A stretch of DNA of 64,000 bases from Rhodospirillales bacterium (lineage in GTDB: Bacteria; Pseudomonadota; Alphaproteobacteria; Rhodospirillales; UBA2165): contig JAJDXO010000005.1 of NCBI GenBank assembly GCA_022823235.1, forward strand, positions 22,857-86,856. The letters are read 5' to 3'. A program made the translations under genes and the position numbers. The notes beneath the pieces were generated by a model. That model worked only from the letters and a program-made list of their open reading frames with translations. It did no database searches and was not told the DNA's origin. Shown here piece after piece: positions 8,965 through 18,121 of the stretch; the first letter of the stretch is position 1; every line of letters starts with the position of its first letter.

Positions 8965-9702
8965 CTATTCGACCTTGGGCCACACCCGCCGTCCGGCATT
9001 GGGGCTGTTGGGCGCGTGGATGACGTATTCCAGCACGTGCCGCCCGGGCCAGTTTTCGTCGCGGTCGGCGGCGACGAAGCGGGGCTCGAAGGAGAAGTCG
9101 TCTTCCGCCAGCTCGGTCCCTTCCCACAGCACGCCATGCTTGGACCAGCCGGCGATGGATTGGAGCTTGCGGCCGCGGATCATGCCCTTTGAAACGGACA
9201 CCCTGGGGAACCGTTCCGCCCGGTACCAGCGGGCGAGCTCGAAGCCGTCCTCCCAGGTGCGGGTATTGAAATTGCCGAGCTGCATGGCCGGCGGCGGACC
9301 CATGCCGTACGGAGAGGCCCGCTGCTCCGGCGAATTGATCACCTGCTCTTCGATGAACACCGCCCAGCGATGGTTGAGACACTCGGACAACTTGTCCGCA
9401 TGCGCCTCCGCCAGAGCATCGACCGCGTTGCCCTTGCCGAAGAAGGTCTCCGGCGACGTGCCGGCGGTGAGGATGACGTTCTGCCAGCCCGTCGGCACGT
9501 CCGGATCGTCGGTTTCCACCTTTACCGGCGCGCCTTCGATGTAGGGCCGGTCGGGCTGCTCGATGATGTCGTAATGCCCGACCCAGGCGACGCCCGACGC
9601 GGATTGGAGCGCCGGCAGGAAGGTCTGATGCAGCCACGACCAGAACTCGTCTTTTTGATTTTCTTCGAGATCGAACCAGTCGGCTCTCAGAACCTCGCTC
9701 AT
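8965..9702 (-). CDS. Conserved hypothetical protein
   Basis: 245 aa ORF, same strand and tight spacing in operon; no family confidently recognised. Confidence 0.7.
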   Translation of the reverse strand: MSEVLRADWFDLEENQKDEFWSWLHQTFLPALQSASGVAWVGHYDIIEQPDRPYIEGAPVKVETDDPDVPTGWQNVILTAGTSPETFFGKGNAVDALAEAHADKLSECLNHRWAVFIEEQVINSPEQRASPYGMGPPPAMQLGNFNTRTWEDGFELARWYRAERFPRVSVSKGMIRGRKLQSIAGWSKHGVLWEGTELAEDDFSFEPRFVAADRDENWPGRHVLEYVIHAPNSPNAGRRVWPKVE

Positions 9703-9711
9703 ATGCTTCTC

Positions 9712-9990
9712 CTATCCGGTTCCCAGTTTGGCCCGGAAGTCGCGCCACGCATCGACGCCGGTATCAAGGCCCGCTTCGAAATATTGGGGAATCGAGTCGA
9801 GAAAATCGTCGACCTCGTCTTCGTTCGCCAGGGTGAAGGACGCCGTCACGACCTTGGAGTGGTTGTAGGTCTCGCGGACTTCCGCCAATGCCCATTCGAT
9901 GCCGAGCATCTCCTCGTCGTCCTCGTCGCCGTCGATTTTGGAAATGTCGACAACGATGTTGTTTTCCATGGTGACTTCGTAACGTGGCAC
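9712..9990 (-). CDS. Small acidic hypothetical protein
   Basis: 92 aa (MPRYEVTMENNIVVDISKIDGDEDDEEML...), between operon genes with short gaps. Confidence 0.65.
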   Translation of the reverse strand: MPRYEVTMENNIVVDISKIDGDEDDEEMLGIEWALAEVRETYNHSKVVTASFTLANEDEVDDFLDSIPQYFEAGLDTGVDAWRDFRAKLGTG

Positions 9991-10036
9991 GGTCTTCCTC
10001 CCTCGCTAAGCCGCCCCGCGGCGGCCCGCCGGCCGC

Positions 10037-11842
10037 TTACTCGGTGACCGAATAATCTTCTTCTTCGCCTTCGGGCGTCGACCATTCGGTGGACATCGCC
10101 TTCTCCATGGCCGGCGTATAGCCTCCGGGCAATTTCACCACGGCATCATGGGATACGGCAATACTGCCGTTTTGCTTGCGCAGAACCACGTTCTTCAGCC
10201 AGTTCTCGTCATCCTGGTCGGGATATTCGAGCCGGTAGGCGCCGCCGAAATACCCGCCCCGGCTCTCGGCGCGCTCCAGCGAGGCCGACCCCAGCAGCCG
10301 GCAGAGCGTGATCTGGCCCTCGGCTTCGACGGCTTGGCGGATTTTGCCCGCGACTTCCTTGTCGTCGGCGCCGGCGGCGGAAATCTCCGGAACGGCGTTG
10401 GCCGCGATATCGTCCAATTCGGCGAAGGCCCGGCGGATGCTGTCCTCCGACCGCACCACGTTAAGGTGGATGTTGGCGACGTGGCTGTTGCGCTCCAGAA
10501 TCTCGCCGGGATCGATGCCGTTGTCGCGTCCCGTCCAGCCGGCGAGCTTGTCGCGGACCGCCGCGATGTCGGCATCGGCGATCGGGGGATGGGTATTGAG
10601 TTTCCCGGCTTCGTTCGCCGCCTTGACGGCGCCCCGCGCCCCGAACACCAGGCAATCCGACAGGGCCGAGCCGCCGAACCGGCTGGCGCCGTGGGAGCCG
10701 CCCGTCGCTTCGCCGGCGGCATAAAGGCCCGGCACGTTGGTCTCGCCGTCGATGGTGATTTTGATGCCGCCCACGAGATCATGGGGATAACAGACCAGCT
10801 CGATGGGGTCCGCTTGGAGGTCGCAGCCCGCCCGGTCGGCCAATTGCCACACCCGCGCATAGCGGGGATCGGACCTGATCTCTTCGGGAACGTCGGAAAC
10901 ATCGAAATAAACGCCGCCGTGCGGACCGCCGCCGCCCTTCAGGTTCTCCTCGCCGATGTAGCGGGTCAACTCCTCCATTTTCAGTTTCCTGGCCCCGGTC
11001 TCGGGGAACTTGTCATAGAAGAACTCGCGCCCTTCGTTGTTGCGCAGCTTGGCGCCGCCTTCATTGACGAGACCATTGGTGTAACCGGCGAATACGGATT
11101 TGATCCGCATCTTCTCGGGGTAGATCGGCGTCGGCAGGTAATGGCCGAATTCCATGCCCAGCATTTCGGCGCCCGCATCGAAAGCGATGGCGTAGCCCTC
11201 TCCCGTCGCCGCGCCCACATTGTCGCCGACCGGATAAAGGGAGCCGTAGCCGCCGGTGGTCATCATCACCGCCTTGGCCCGGATGATGTATGCCTCGCCG
11301 GTGCGGTAGTTCACGCCCCAGGCGCCGGAGACCCGCTCGCCGTCCTTGAACAGACCGCCGATGATGGTGTGGCTCAACGCCTTGAGGTTCATAGCCTCGG
11401 CCTTGGCGCCCAGGCATTTCATCAGGTATTTGCCCGTCGTCCAGTGATGGTGGACCATTCGCGGATAGGTATGCCCCTCCCACGGCCGCTGAAGATATTT
11501 GTCGCCGTCGAAGATGAGATCGATGCCCCACTCCCGCATCTCGTCGGTGAGGGCGCATATGCTGTCGACCCAGGTCTTGACCATCACCTCGTTGCACAGT
11601 CCGATGCCGTTGCGCACCACGTCGCCGAAATGGACCTCGATGGAGTCGCGCGGGTCCGTGTGGCCGAACGCCGCGGCGTAGCCGGCGGCCGCCTTGGTCG
11701 TGTTGCCCGACGGATACGGCCCCTTGGTCACGACCAGGACGTCGGCCCCGGCCATCCGGGCCTTGATCGCCGCCATGGCCCCGGCGGAGCCGGAACCGAC
11801 GACGAGAACGTCGGTGGAAATAGATGTGGTATTCACGGTCAT
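10037..11842 (-). CDS. FAD-dependent oxidoreductase, fumarate reductase/succinate dehydrogenase flavoprotein-like
   Basis: DVLVVGSGSAGAMAAIKARMAGADVLVV dinucleotide-binding motif; VPGLYAAGEATGGSHGASRFGGSALSDCLVFGARGA C-terminal flavoprotein motif. Confidence 0.88.
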   Translation of the reverse strand: MTVNTTSISTDVLVVGSGSAGAMAAIKARMAGADVLVVTKGPYPSGNTTKAAAGYAAAFGHTDPRDSIEVHFGDVVRNGIGLCNEVMVKTWVDSICALTDEMREWGIDLIFDGDKYLQRPWEGHTYPRMVHHHWTTGKYLMKCLGAKAEAMNLKALSHTIIGGLFKDGERVSGAWGVNYRTGEAYIIRAKAVMMTTGGYGSLYPVGDNVGAATGEGYAIAFDAGAEMLGMEFGHYLPTPIYPEKMRIKSVFAGYTNGLVNEGGAKLRNNEGREFFYDKFPETGARKLKMEELTRYIGEENLKGGGGPHGGVYFDVSDVPEEIRSDPRYARVWQLADRAGCDLQADPIELVCYPHDLVGGIKITIDGETNVPGLYAAGEATGGSHGASRFGGSALSDCLVFGARGAVKAANEAGKLNTHPPIADADIAAVRDKLAGWTGRDNGIDPGEILERNSHVANIHLNVVRSEDSIRRAFAELDDIAANAVPEISAAGADDKEVAGKIRQAVEAEGQITLCRLLGSASLERAESRGGYFGGAYRLEYPDQDDENWLKNVVLRKQNGSIAVSHDAVVKLPGGYTPAMEKAMSTEWSTPEGEEEDYSVTE

Positions 11843-11920
11843 CGCCCAAGCAGCGCGCCCGGGGCGCGCCCTCCCCAATAAACTTCCAACGGCTTCGGAT
11901 ACCGGTCGGCAAAACTATAA

Positions 11921-11936
11921 TTGGTCAATCGACCAA
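11921..11936. promoter_or_regulatory. Candidate TetR operator 1 (TTGGTCAATCGACCAA)
   Basis: Palindrome TTGGTC-N4-GACCAA in divergent intergenic region between flavoprotein operon and tetR. Confidence 0.65.
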
Positions 11937-11994
11937 ATTTCAATGTGAAAATCAATGAATGTAGTGTTTTTTGTCCGTATCCAGTTGACATAAA

Positions 11995-12010
11995 TTGGTC
12001 GATCAACCAA
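11995..12010. promoter_or_regulatory. Candidate TetR operator 2 (TTGGTCGATCAACCAA), just downstream of a TTGACA -35-like box
   Basis: Second near-identical palindrome; TTGACA at 11984..11989 places the operator in the promoter spacer. Confidence 0.65.
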
Positions 12011-12064
12011 ACTTTCCGTAACTAGAGGCTGTTCGCGTTCGCGGACAACGGGGACCAACCCGGC

Positions 12065-12805
12065 ATGGACGATACGCAGAATTTACGATCCGATTCACAG
12101 CGATCCGTCGAACGGATCCTGGACGCGGCCGAAAAAACCTTCGCCGAGCGCGGTTTCGAAGGGGCGTCCCTTCGCGGCATCATTGCCGAGGCGGGCGTGG
12201 CGAACGGCGCCATCCACTATCACTTCAAGACCAAGGAAGACCTGTTTCGCCGGGTGATCAGGCGCAGGGCGCAACAGATCTCCAGGTTGCGGATTGAGAA
12301 GCTCGAGCAGTGCAGGCTCGCCGACGACCGACCGCCGCTGCTGGAACAGATTATCTTTGCCTTTATGTCGACGCTGGTCAGCCCCGAACTCGGCAATGAG
12401 GAAAAGCGCTACAGGTTCGCGCGTCTTCGCGCTTGGGTGGTCAACGAGTACAACTGGCCGAACGAGTCGCCCCTCGGCGAACCGGCGGCGGCCACCGACC
12501 AGCGGTATCTGGACATGATCGCGGGAGATCAATCGCACCTGCCCCGGGAAGAGGCGCGGCGGCGATTCATCATCATGTGGTGCGCGGTGCACGATATCGC
12601 CTCGGCCACGGCGCGCGCCGCCCTGGATGAAGCGGAGCGCAAGAAGAACATTCATCCGATGGTCGATTTCGAGGAACAGATTCCGTGGCTGGTGACCATT
12701 TTCGCCACCATGTTCCGGGCGCCCGCCGGCGCCAGCGACGGATTTTCCGCTTTTTTGGAAAGACTGAGAGACGAACGTATGAGTGACGCACCTTCCGTGC
12801 CCTAG
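12065..12805 (+). CDS. TetR/AcrR family transcriptional regulator
   Basis: RILDAAEKTFAERGFEGASLRGIIAEAGVANGAIHYHFKTKEDLFRRVI N-terminal TetR HTH. Confidence 0.9.
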   Translation: MDDTQNLRSDSQRSVERILDAAEKTFAERGFEGASLRGIIAEAGVANGAIHYHFKTKEDLFRRVIRRRAQQISRLRIEKLEQCRLADDRPPLLEQIIFAFMSTLVSPELGNEEKRYRFARLRAWVVNEYNWPNESPLGEPAAATDQRYLDMIAGDQSHLPREEARRRFIIMWCAVHDIASATARAALDEAERKKNIHPMVDFEEQIPWLVTIFATMFRAPAGASDGFSAFLERLRDERMSDAPSVP

Positions 12806-12884
12806 CGGCGCGGAGCGGGATTGCAACCGGCCGCCACGAAGCCATTATCCCGCATCAACGGAATTCAAACCGGGGAGGTTAACG

Positions 12885-13964
12885 ATGAAGACCAAATTGT
12901 TTTCGATAACTGCCATTGGCCTAGCGGCAGCGGCATTCGTCGCCGCACCCGCGAACGCCCAATACTTCAAAGGCGAAACCGTCAAGCTGATCGTCGGGTT
13001 CGGACCCGGCGGAACCGACACCATGTCGCGGTTCCTGTCGAAGCATCTGGAGAAGCATATTCCGGGCAATCCCAAGGTGATCGTCCAGAACATGCCGGGG
13101 GCGGCGACCATGAAGGCGATGAACTTCATCGCCCACAAGGCGCGGCCGGACGGCAAGACCATTGGCTTCAACCCGTTCCAGGTGGCGGCCCAGTTGGCCG
13201 GACAGCCGGGCATGCGGTTCAAGTACCAGGACCTGATCTATATCGCCGGCCTGCAGGGCGGTCCCGGCATGGTGCTGGCCCGCCACGACCTGGCGCCGGG
13301 CGGCGTCAAGACCGCATCGGATCTGTTCAAGGCGACCGGCCTCAAATATGCCGGGCGCAACCCGATCCACGGCTCCGACGTCAACGCCATGATCACCCTC
13401 GATCTGCTGGGCGTGAAGTACGACTACGTTTCGGGCTTCCGCAACGTGCCGTCGATCAAGACCTCGATCCAGGCGGCGGAAACCCACTTTACCGGCTTCT
13501 CCATGGGTTCATGGTTCAAGAACCTGAAGCCCACCATGGCCGACAAGGGGATCATCGTCGGGCTCTACCATCTCGATGTCATGGACCCCAGCGGCAAATT
13601 CTCGCCCGATCCGCGCTACAAGATCCCGTCGTTCCTGCAGGTCTACAAGAAGGTGCACGGCAAGGAGCCGTCGGGGATGATCTGGGATGCCTTCAAGTTC
13701 TACACCTCGGTCACCTTCGGGGGCGGCATGCGCATCTTCGCGCCGCCGAAGACCAATGCCGAGGCGGTCCGCGACCTGCGCATCGGCTTCAAGAACGCCG
13801 CGACCGATCCGGAAGTGCGCGGCCGGATGCAGAACGCCATCGGCCAGGTGTTGAAGTACATTCCGGTCGATGTCGGAGAGAAACAGCTTAAAACGCTGGC
13901 CAGCGTCGATCCCAAGATCGCCAAGTTCTGGAAAGACCGCGTCGCGTCCTTCCAGAAGCAGTAG
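12885..13964 (+). CDS. Tripartite tricarboxylate transporter-type substrate-binding protein (TctC/Bug-like)
   Basis: Signal peptide then GETVKLIVGFGPGGTDTMSRFLSKHLEKHIPGNPKVIVQNMPGA; RBS-like gggagg before ATG 12885; upstream of tctA-like gene. Confidence 0.8.
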   Translation: MKTKLFSITAIGLAAAAFVAAPANAQYFKGETVKLIVGFGPGGTDTMSRFLSKHLEKHIPGNPKVIVQNMPGAATMKAMNFIAHKARPDGKTIGFNPFQVAAQLAGQPGMRFKYQDLIYIAGLQGGPGMVLARHDLAPGGVKTASDLFKATGLKYAGRNPIHGSDVNAMITLDLLGVKYDYVSGFRNVPSIKTSIQAAETHFTGFSMGSWFKNLKPTMADKGIIVGLYHLDVMDPSGKFSPDPRYKIPSFLQVYKKVHGKEPSGMIWDAFKFYTSVTFGGGMRIFAPPKTNAEAVRDLRIGFKNAATDPEVRGRMQNAIGQVLKYIPVDVGEKQLKTLASVDPKIAKFWKDRVASFQKQ

Positions 13965-14013
13965 AACCGGCCAAGACCCGGCCCTCGCGATGACCGCGGG
14001 GGCCGGTTCATTT
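13964..14013 (+). terminator. Terminator/attenuator-like hairpin between substrate-binding and permease genes
   Basis: GAACCGGCC (13964..13972) pairs with GGCCGGTTC (14001..14009), inner CCCG/CGGG pairing, followed by ATTTT. Confidence 0.5.
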
Positions 14014-14038
14014 TGACCAAGATTCCTAGGACCGGTTG

Positions 14039-16060
14039 ATGTTCGACGCCTTCCTCCAGGGGTTCACCCTGGTATTTCAGTGGCCGACCATCGGCGTCAT
14101 CGTCTTGGGCGTCGCCATCGGCGCGTGGCTCGGCGCGGTGCCCGGGCTCGGCGGCATCATCGGGCTCTCGATCCTGATCCCGTTCACCTTCGAGATGGAC
14201 CCGGTGCCGGCGTTCGCGCTGCTGCTGGCCATGGTCTCGGTCACCGCCACCAGCGATACCATCGCCTCGGTGCTGTTGGGGGTGCCCGGCACCGCCGCGT
14301 CGCAGGCCACCATCCTCGACGGCCATCCGCTGGCGATGAAAGGCGAAGCGTCCCGGGCGTTCGGCGCGGCGTTCACGGTCTCCGCCTTCGGCGGCGTGTT
14401 CGGCGCCTTCATCCTCGCCGTCTCGATCCCCCTGGTGCTGCCCATCATCCTCGCCTTCAACGCGCCGGAGATATTCATGCTCGGCGTGCTCGGCCTGTCC
14501 ATGGTGGGTTCGCTGACCGGCGGCTCGGTGCTGAAGGGGCTCGCCATCGGCTGCCTCGGGGTCGTGCTGTCCACCGTCGGGACCGGCGATACGGTGCCCA
14601 TTCCCCGCTTCAACCTGGGCACCGACTATTTGATCGACAGCCTGCCCTTCCTGCCGGTGGTGCTCGGCATTTTCGCCATCCCCGAGCTCATGGAGCTGGC
14701 CCTCAAGGATACCTCCATCTCGCGGGTGCCCAAGGACCAGGCCAAGGGCGGCGGAATCTTAAGGGGCATGAAGGATGCCTGGGTTCACAAATGGCTGGCG
14801 GTCCGCTGCGCGGCCCTGGGGAGCTATATCGGCATCCTCCCCGGCCTCGGCGCGGCGATCGTCGACTGGCTGGCCTACGGCCATGCGGTGCAGAGCGCCA
14901 AGGACCGCTCCAAATTCGGCCAGGGCGACATCCGGGGCGTCATCGGCCCCGAAGCGGCCAACAACGCGACCCAGGGCGGCGCGCTGATCCCGGCGGTGGC
15001 GTTCGGCATTCCGGGCGGCGTCGGCGTGGCCATCCTGTTGAGCGCCCTGATGATCCAGGGCCTCCGCCCCGGCCCCGAGATGCTGACCAAGGACGCCCAC
15101 GTCACCTTCTCCATGGTGTGGACCATCGTCGTCGCCAACCTCCTGGTCGCGGGGGTCCTGATGTTCTGGTCCCGGCAGGTGGCGCGGGTCGCCTTCCTGC
15201 CCGGCCACCTGATCGTGCCCGGCGTTCTGTTCTTCGTCTTCATGGGCTCGTGGCTCGGCGGCGCGTCGCTCGGCGACTGGGTCTCGGTGATCTTCTTCGG
15301 CATCCTCGGCTATCTGATGAAGCGGTCCGGGTGGTCGCGCCCGCCCCTGGTGCTGGGGCTGATCCTCGGCGACATCATGGAGAACAAGTTCAACATCGCC
15401 TGGCGGGTGCACGACGGCTGGGGCTGGCTCGACCGGCCCATCGTGCTGATCATCATCGCGCTCATCGCGCTGACCATCTATCTGTCGGCCCGCGGCATCG
15501 TCTCGACCCGGCGCCAGGGGGCCATCCAGCAGGGCGAGGGCCGGGAGCGGAACCCGCTGGTCTCGCTGATGGTCTCGGTGCCGCTGCTGGCGTTCTTCAT
15601 CTGGGCGCCCATCGAATCCGCCGAGTGGCCGCGCTCGATCCGCCATTTCCCGGCGACCTTCGCCCTCCCCGGGCTCGCCTTCGTCCTGCTGATCGTGATC
15701 TCGGAACTGCGCGCCGTGCGGGGCGCGGTGATCGAACAGGCCGGGTTCGGCGGGGCGTGGCGGGAGGCCCGCGAGAAAGCGCTGCTCCGCCGCGCCGTGA
15801 CGTTCTTCGCCTATCTCATCGTCATGGTGCTGGCCATGCTGGTCATCGGCCAGAAGCTCGCGCTCCCCATCCTCATGTATCTGTATCTCAGGCGGTGGGG
15901 CGAATACTCACGCAAGCTCTCGGGCGCATACGCGCTCGCCGGCTACGCCGTGCTGGTGGTGTTCTACGAGCACACCCTGCACCTGTTCTGGTTCCAGGCC
16001 CTGCTCCCCGAATGGGTGATCGAGGTCGCGCCCAAGGGCTTCCCCACCTGGCTGTTCTAG
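14039..16060 (+). CDS. Tripartite tricarboxylate transporter permease TctA-like with extended C-terminal membrane region (possible TctB-like fusion)
   Basis: TctA hallmarks (GVPGTAASQATILDGHPLAMKGEASRAFG; GILPGLGAAIVDW; GPEAANNATQGGALIP); about 170 aa extra C-terminal hydrophobic region. Confidence 0.85.
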   Translation: MFDAFLQGFTLVFQWPTIGVIVLGVAIGAWLGAVPGLGGIIGLSILIPFTFEMDPVPAFALLLAMVSVTATSDTIASVLLGVPGTAASQATILDGHPLAMKGEASRAFGAAFTVSAFGGVFGAFILAVSIPLVLPIILAFNAPEIFMLGVLGLSMVGSLTGGSVLKGLAIGCLGVVLSTVGTGDTVPIPRFNLGTDYLIDSLPFLPVVLGIFAIPELMELALKDTSISRVPKDQAKGGGILRGMKDAWVHKWLAVRCAALGSYIGILPGLGAAIVDWLAYGHAVQSAKDRSKFGQGDIRGVIGPEAANNATQGGALIPAVAFGIPGGVGVAILLSALMIQGLRPGPEMLTKDAHVTFSMVWTIVVANLLVAGVLMFWSRQVARVAFLPGHLIVPGVLFFVFMGSWLGGASLGDWVSVIFFGILGYLMKRSGWSRPPLVLGLILGDIMENKFNIAWRVHDGWGWLDRPIVLIIIALIALTIYLSARGIVSTRRQGAIQQGEGRERNPLVSLMVSVPLLAFFIWAPIESAEWPRSIRHFPATFALPGLAFVLLIVISELRAVRGAVIEQAGFGGAWREAREKALLRRAVTFFAYLIVMVLAMLVIGQKLALPILMYLYLRRWGEYSRKLSGAYALAGYAVLVVFYEHTLHLFWFQALLPEWVIEVAPKGFPTWLF

Positions 16061-16160
16061 TAACGGTGGGGATGCTACCCGTCCCGGCGGCCCAGATTTT
16101 GGTGCCCGCGCACTATAGCCAAATATCGCTTTGATTTAAGAGAACGGAGTGCCCTACTTA

Positions 16161-16550
16161 CTATTTGCTCCACAACCGCTCCTTGGTCATACACCAATAT
16201 TGAGAGTAACTGTAAGGCTTGCGAGTGTCAGTATAGATGTCTACTGCACTCAAAGCCCACGTTTGAAGTGAACCATCTGCTCTTAAAGCTCCGATATATG
16301 AATTGCCCCCAGATGACCTCGCAAACCAAATATGTTTATCTGTTGAGGGTACAGTAACGTATTGTTTGCCCTTCTTTCCGTCTAAAAAAGGCCAAACTTT
16401 TTTCTGCGCTGTATCGACAACAATCTGTCGGTATCGCCCATCGTCTCTGCCTTGACCACATTTAAGTTTAATTTCTTCTGCATTTATCTCCGTCGACCCA
16501 ATAAGCATTGCAACCGCTACTGCAAAAAGTACAACCCAAAGTCTTTTCAT
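16161..16550 (-). CDS. Small secreted hypothetical protein
   Basis: 129 aa with clear signal peptide (MKRLWVVLFAVAVAMLIGSTEINAEE); low-GC island. Confidence 0.55.
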   Translation of the reverse strand: MKRLWVVLFAVAVAMLIGSTEINAEEIKLKCGQGRDDGRYRQIVVDTAQKKVWPFLDGKKGKQYVTVPSTDKHIWFARSSGGNSYIGALRADGSLQTWALSAVDIYTDTRKPYSYSQYWCMTKERLWSK

Positions 16551-16901
16551 CTCTCGTCCTCCTGTAATTGGAAAATTGGCACCGACTTACGAAAAATTGT
16601 TCTGAGCTAATAACTAAACACTCATAAAGGGTGCTATAGATGTTAGCTTTATACTTTGAGGTAGGGAAGCAGGGCTAACTCACAAACCTTCATAAATCTG
16701 TGTGGTGGGGCAAAATCGGGAGGTCAGAAAAGAAACCTTATTTTCACTTCACCACCGCCCAAGGAGGATGACACATTGAGCAAGATATTATTTCTGACTT
16801 GGCCCAACGTAGGGGTCATCTAATGGGCCATATGTGCCAAGCACCGGAAATGGTGTGTCGGCGGTTGGCGGTATACCGATGAAGTTCAAGAATTTTACCT
16901 G

Positions 16902-17726
16902 TTACGCAGTCACCTCTATTTCACTCTGCACAACTGCTTCACCGGTTGGCGCTTTTACTTCCACCCGGTCATCATCGTCTTCGATTTCGGTTTCTACGCC
17001 GCCAGAGTTTTCGAGTGCGTCGGCCAATACCCTCAGAGAGTTAGAGTAATAATCTTCCGCAGCTTTCCAGTTTCGGAAGAACCTGCAACGAATTTTTGAC
17101 ACGAAGACTTTGGGTTCCAAAGCCAGGAACAAACCGGCTGTCGAAGTAATTTTATCAAAAATTTCATCGCGAAGCGGATCGCCGTACGGCAAACGACCTG
17201 GATTAAAATTCTGATATACGAAATTTCTAACTGCCTCCTTTACATCCCTCCAATTCTCAAGCGGGACAACAGGCGGGGCAGAACCTTTAGTTGCAGCTTT
17301 ATCGCCAAAAATAAATGGTTGGATCTCGTAATTTCGGGGTTCAAGATCATTCAAAATTCGGAATAAGTGCTGAGACCCTTTGTCGAACCACTCCTCCGAA
17401 ATCACGACAACGTCAACGTCCGAAGTCTCAGAGAATGCAACTCCGTATTTACGCGATGATGGAGATGGACTGAAGCCCAATCTTGCGCTTCCTACGATAC
17501 AAACGTCTTGCGATCCTACTTCAAACCTATCGGCTACTTGCTCTTTGAAGATTATGTATTTCATCGGGTTTTTCTCAAAGACAAAGGGCGTTCCGTCGAG
17601 CAGGAACACTTTTGCCAATACCCGATGACTATCAACACTCGTGACTAATCTCCGAAACTGATCTGAGTCGGGTAGTTTGCCGCCTCCGAGCAGATCAAGT
17701 AGTTCGTCTTTGTCCTCGTCAGACAT
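16902..17726 (-). CDS. Nucleotidyltransferase-fold-like protein
   Basis: 274 aa; DVCIVGSARLGFSPSPSSRKYGVAFSETSDVDVVVISEEWFD resembles the G-S...DxD core of Pol-beta-type nucleotidyltransferases. Confidence 0.6.
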   Translation of the reverse strand: MSDEDKDELLDLLGGGKLPDSDQFRRLVTSVDSHRVLAKVFLLDGTPFVFEKNPMKYIIFKEQVADRFEVGSQDVCIVGSARLGFSPSPSSRKYGVAFSETSDVDVVVISEEWFDKGSQHLFRILNDLEPRNYEIQPFIFGDKAATKGSAPPVVPLENWRDVKEAVRNFVYQNFNPGRLPYGDPLRDEIFDKITSTAGLFLALEPKVFVSKIRCRFFRNWKAAEDYYSNSLRVLADALENSGGVETEIEDDDDRVEVKAPTGEAVVQSEIEVTA

Positions 17727-17943
17727 AACCTAGCCCTATCAAAACTCCGCACGGAACAGCTTCAAATTTTCAACGTATACCAAAAGTCGCAAAGTTAAAA
17801 TATTTTCTCGGCACCGGGGTTGAGCAAAAACTCTCGAAGCAATTGCGCCTAGTTGGATAAAAGCCATCCTCGACATTTTTTGCCCGATAGGTCCCGGTAA
17901 GAAACAATAGGTTACGAGAATCCATGACCCTAAAATGATTTGA

Positions 17944-17999
17944 CCCCGCCTATTCGTGACGCCTTGGCGGCGTGCTTTCTCAGCAACGAATAGACGGGG
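17944..17999. other. GC-rich structured inverted repeat with nested hairpin in low-GC spacer
   Basis: CCCCGcCTATTCGT ... ACGAATAGaCGGGG outer arms with inner ACGCC-ttggc-GGCGT hairpin. Confidence 0.5.
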
Positions 18000-18121
18000 C
18001 CGTTTTCTATCAGTGCGCCCATACCAAATATGAGCACGAGTTAGTAGGGCTAGCGAAAACTTCATCGCTGATTACGATTTTAGATTTATCATTTTCCGAC
18101 ATGCGTGATTTAGGCTCCGAC

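Noticed and set aside
14080-16134. 684-aa alternate-frame ORF overlapping the TctA gene
   Set aside because: Arg/His/Gly-rich frame-shifted translation of the true TctA-like gene.
17739-18065. 108-aa ORF between the NTase-like and SEFIR genes
   Set aside because: Composition not protein-like and it spans a strong inverted repeat; treated as non-coding.
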